This document shows, in pieces, positions 3,468 to 5,705 of a DNA stretch of 5,705 nucleotides (the first letter of the stretch is position 1; each line of letters starts with the position of its first letter). Under the pieces are notes generated by a model. That model ran no database searches and was not told the DNA's origin. It worked only from the letters and a program-made list of their open reading frames with translations. Source of the stretch: Chloracidobacterium sp. UBA7659 (GTDB taxonomy: Bacteria; Acidobacteriota; Blastocatellia; Pyrinomonadales; Pyrinomonadaceae); NCBI GenBank assembly GCA_002483395.1, contig DLHV01000070.1:17172-22876 (forward strand), in the 5' to 3' direction. Position numbers and translations under genes: made by a program.

Positions 3468-5678
3468 ATGGCGAGTGAAATCAACAATTTATATGAATTC
3501 GCCGATCTCCGTTTCGATGGCAAAAAAGGGAAACTGTGGCGAAACGGCGACCTGACTCTGCTGTCGCCAAAAGCTTCGGAACTGCTCGCCCTGCTTCTTG
3601 AACGTAACGGCGAATTTGTTTCAAAAGAAGAAATCTTTGAAAAAGTCTGGACGGATACCTTTGTTGAGGACGGCGTTTTGACCCAGAACATCTATACGCT
3701 GCGTAAAGCTCTTGGGAAAAACGGCGAAGGCCAGCCGTTGATCGAAAACAAGTTCCGGCTCGGTTACAGAATCACGGTTCCGGTTACTTCGAGCCTTACG
3801 GATATACGCCATGCGGAAAATGGAAAAAGTGATAATGCTGAGACTCGATTAAAGTCGCTGGAAGCCGCCGAAAGCCTCGATGTAAAACCGCCGGCCCCGC
3901 TTCGTCGCAAAATTCCCGGTTCCGCCTTCGTTGGCGTTGCTCTGGTTCTGCTCATAGCGGTTGGATTAATTGGCTGGCTCTACTTCCGCCCTAACATTTC
4001 CACGGTTTTTCGCAAGCCGATCGAGCGGGTGAAATTTACAAAACTGACCAGCACCGGAGATCTGGCCAGCGCCGTTATCTCGCCTGACGGAAGCGTGATC
4101 GCCTTTACCCGCACCGACAATGTTTATCTGAAGGACATCGCTACGGAAAAAGAGATAAAACTTGATATTCCCAACGTTAAGTCGTTCAGTTCCCTGCAAT
4201 TTTCACCCGCCGGCGATTTTATTTACTTTCGCAGCAACAGGGTTTTGTCGGCGCAAACCGAAATTTCGAAGGTTTCGCGGTTTGGCGGCGAATCGCAGCC
4301 GGTCGTCGAGCGTTCGTGGGGGTCGTTCAGCGTTTCGCCCGACGGGAAAAAGATCGCATATTTTCTGAATGTGCCGCCAGTGGCCAAATTCAACTTAAAA
4401 ATCAGGGATCTCGAGACCGGCGAAGAGAAGGAATATTTCGCGGCCGAACAGCCGCACAGCCCGTGCGCCATCTGCGCACCGGCCTGGTCGCCTGACGGCG
4501 GCAAGATCATCTTTTCAACGAATATCCCGACCGGGAATGGGCAGTTGTTCATTGTCGATCTGAAAATCGATAAAAAAGAAGAAATAAAACTTGATAAGCT
4601 TAAACGGTTCGAGCAGGCTGCATGGCTCCCCGACGGACACGGTTTTATCATCTCCGCCACCGAGGGCAGCCGTATTTTTCATCTTTGGAAGGTGTATTAT
4701 CCCGACGGCGAGATTCAGCCTGTTACCAACGGTTTGTCGGCTTATGGCAAAGTCACTATCTCGTCCGACGGCAAAAGTATTCTTGCGATGCAAACGGATG
4801 AAACATCGAATATTTTTGTCGCGAACGCCGACAACCTGAAGGAACATAAGCAGTTGACCACGGGGCAACAAAACAGCTTCGGGCAGAATGGTTTGCATTG
4901 GGTGGACGAGCGAAGACTGCTTTACTCGATGCAGACGGAGCAGAATCTTGTTGATAATCTTGCGATCCTTAATATCGAAGATGGTTCAAAAACCCAGGTA
5001 ACAAACGATAAGCGCAACTCTTTCCGCGTTCCGGTGTCTGACGGAAAACGGATATGGTTCACGATGAATCAGGACGGCTCGTCCCAGATTTTCCAGATGG
5101 ACATTGATGGAAAGAACATCAAACAGTTAACAGACGGAAATGACGGCTTAAGGCAATCGCCCCGGGTCGACACTAATGCGAGGTATCTTTACTATGTAGT
5201 TCGCGGAAAGGAAGGAAGCGGCATTCGCCGATTCGATTTGCAGAATAATCTTGAAGAAGTCATCTTTAACAATCCTGAGTTTCAACCCGGACCATTCCTG
5301 GAGATTTCACCGGATGATAGATACCTTACCTTTACGCGGGTCCGCGAACGTACAGGTGAAATCGGCGGCCAATTTAACGCTGAAATGGCGGTTGTCGCGG
5401 TGGAAGACGCGACGGTGATTAAGGTGTTTCCGGTTTCGATGATCCCGCCCATTCGCCGCTTTTCGCCCGGCGGAAAATCGATAGACTGGATCTACGCCGC
5501 GACCGAAGGCACGCAGATCGTCCGCCAGGCGGTTGATGAAAGCAAACCGACGCCTATTTACACCGCTCAAGAAGGTGAAATTTTCAATTTTGCATGGTCT
5601 AAAAACGGAAAACAGCTTGCAATAGCTATAGGACAACAATACAAAGATGCGGTTTTACTCACCGATTTTGATAAATAG
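3468..5678 (+). CDS. Membrane-anchored winged-helix regulator with TolB/PD40-type beta-propeller
   Basis: This 736-residue protein has three parts. Residues about 8-107 form an OmpR/PhoB-type winged helix like CadC: YEFADLRFD, LLSPKASELLALLLER, VSKEEIFEKVW, then the recognition-helix region FVEDGVLTQNIYTLRKALG and the wing ending in FRLGYRITV. A charged, Pro-containing linker leads to a single membrane helix at about 152-173 (FVGVALVLLIAVGLIGWLYF). The rest (about 185-736) is a periplasmic propeller of PD40/TolB-like blades, marked by repeated SPDG-type turns (SPDG near 205, 290 and 341; SPAG near 246; PDG near 388; SDG near 433; SPDD near 614). By analogy with CadC/ToxR it would sense an envelope signal through the propeller and bind DNA from the membrane; there is no receiver domain. 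An in-frame TTG at 3429 would add 13 residues. ATG 3468 is preferred because the domain begins shortly after it, but neither start has a good Shine-Dalgarno. It is divergent from the secreted repeat-protein gene. Confidence 0.92.
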   Translation: MASEINNLYEFADLRFDGKKGKLWRNGDLTLLSPKASELLALLLERNGEFVSKEEIFEKVWTDTFVEDGVLTQNIYTLRKALGKNGEGQPLIENKFRLGYRITVPVTSSLTDIRHAENGKSDNAETRLKSLEAAESLDVKPPAPLRRKIPGSAFVGVALVLLIAVGLIGWLYFRPNISTVFRKPIERVKFTKLTSTGDLASAVISPDGSVIAFTRTDNVYLKDIATEKEIKLDIPNVKSFSSLQFSPAGDFIYFRSNRVLSAQTEISKVSRFGGESQPVVERSWGSFSVSPDGKKIAYFLNVPPVAKFNLKIRDLETGEEKEYFAAEQPHSPCAICAPAWSPDGGKIIFSTNIPTGNGQLFIVDLKIDKKEEIKLDKLKRFEQAAWLPDGHGFIISATEGSRIFHLWKVYYPDGEIQPVTNGLSAYGKVTISSDGKSILAMQTDETSNIFVANADNLKEHKQLTTGQQNSFGQNGLHWVDERRLLYSMQTEQNLVDNLAILNIEDGSKTQVTNDKRNSFRVPVSDGKRIWFTMNQDGSSQIFQMDIDGKNIKQLTDGNDGLRQSPRVDTNARYLYYVVRGKEGSGIRRFDLQNNLEEVIFNNPEFQPGPFLEISPDDRYLTFTRVRERTGEIGGQFNAEMAVVAVEDATVIKVFPVSMIPPIRRFSPGGKSIDWIYAATEGTQIVRQAVDESKPTPIYTAQEGEIFNFAWSKNGKQLAIAIGQQYKDAVLLTDFDK

Positions 5679-5705
5679 CGCATTTTTTTTCGACCTCAAA
5701 ATTTT

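Noticed and set aside
4223..4898. Minus-strand reading frames of 127 and 145 codons opposite the propeller region
   Set aside because: They are antisense to the continuous propeller with regularly spaced SPDG-type blade motifs and have no domain or start signal of their own.
5679..5705. T8 tract after the regulator gene as an intrinsic terminator
   Set aside because: There is a run of T at 5683-5690 but no GC-containing stem before it; only a trivial AAAT/ATTT pairing is possible.

Overview
This window looks like chromosomal DNA of a free-living Gram-negative bacterium. The best guess is the Acidobacteriota, Blastocatellia/Pyrinomonas-like. The main reason is the large gene at the right, a winged-helix DNA-binding domain, one membrane helix and a PD40/TolB-like propeller, an architecture common in that group. 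A lipoprotein-type signal and the mixed base composition fit. This placement is inference, because no rRNA or other phylogenetic marker beyond L21/L27 is present.

Left part (1-600): the 3' end of rplU (ribosomal protein L21) and complete rpmA (L27), in the usual order. A heptad-based inverted repeat lies between them, and a strong intrinsic terminator closes the unit. To the right (about 600-907) is a small gene of unknown function that appears to be broken by a single-base frameshift near its 3' end.

Middle part (920-3313): everything is on the minus strand. Read in the direction of transcription, it contains a secreted protein with nine (R/K)PIQSP-type hexapeptide repeats, a small predicted lipoprotein with an OB-fold-like look, a decayed copy of a lipase gene, and an intact 321-residue protein. 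The intact protein joins a DUF2235/Tle1-like alpha/beta-hydrolase domain to a C-terminal LysM domain. An intrinsic terminator at 921-953 ends this set. The decayed copy keeps three recognisable blocks of the intact gene (N-terminal strand, nucleophile elbow, central IADNV/HVV block) joined by internal deletions, with a stop codon, a frameshift and loss of the nucleophile serine. This is clear evidence of tandem duplication followed by decay.

Right part (3314-5678): a short divergent intergenic region carries a perfect 9-bp inverted repeat and leads to the winged-helix/membrane/propeller sensor-regulator. The layout (divergent regulator, secreted and lipid-anchored proteins, lipase with a cell-wall-binding domain and a decayed paralogue) is compatible with a small envelope-acting or effector-type module under the divergent regulator. 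That functional link is a hypothesis; only the gene order, domain resemblance and decayed duplicate are seen directly.
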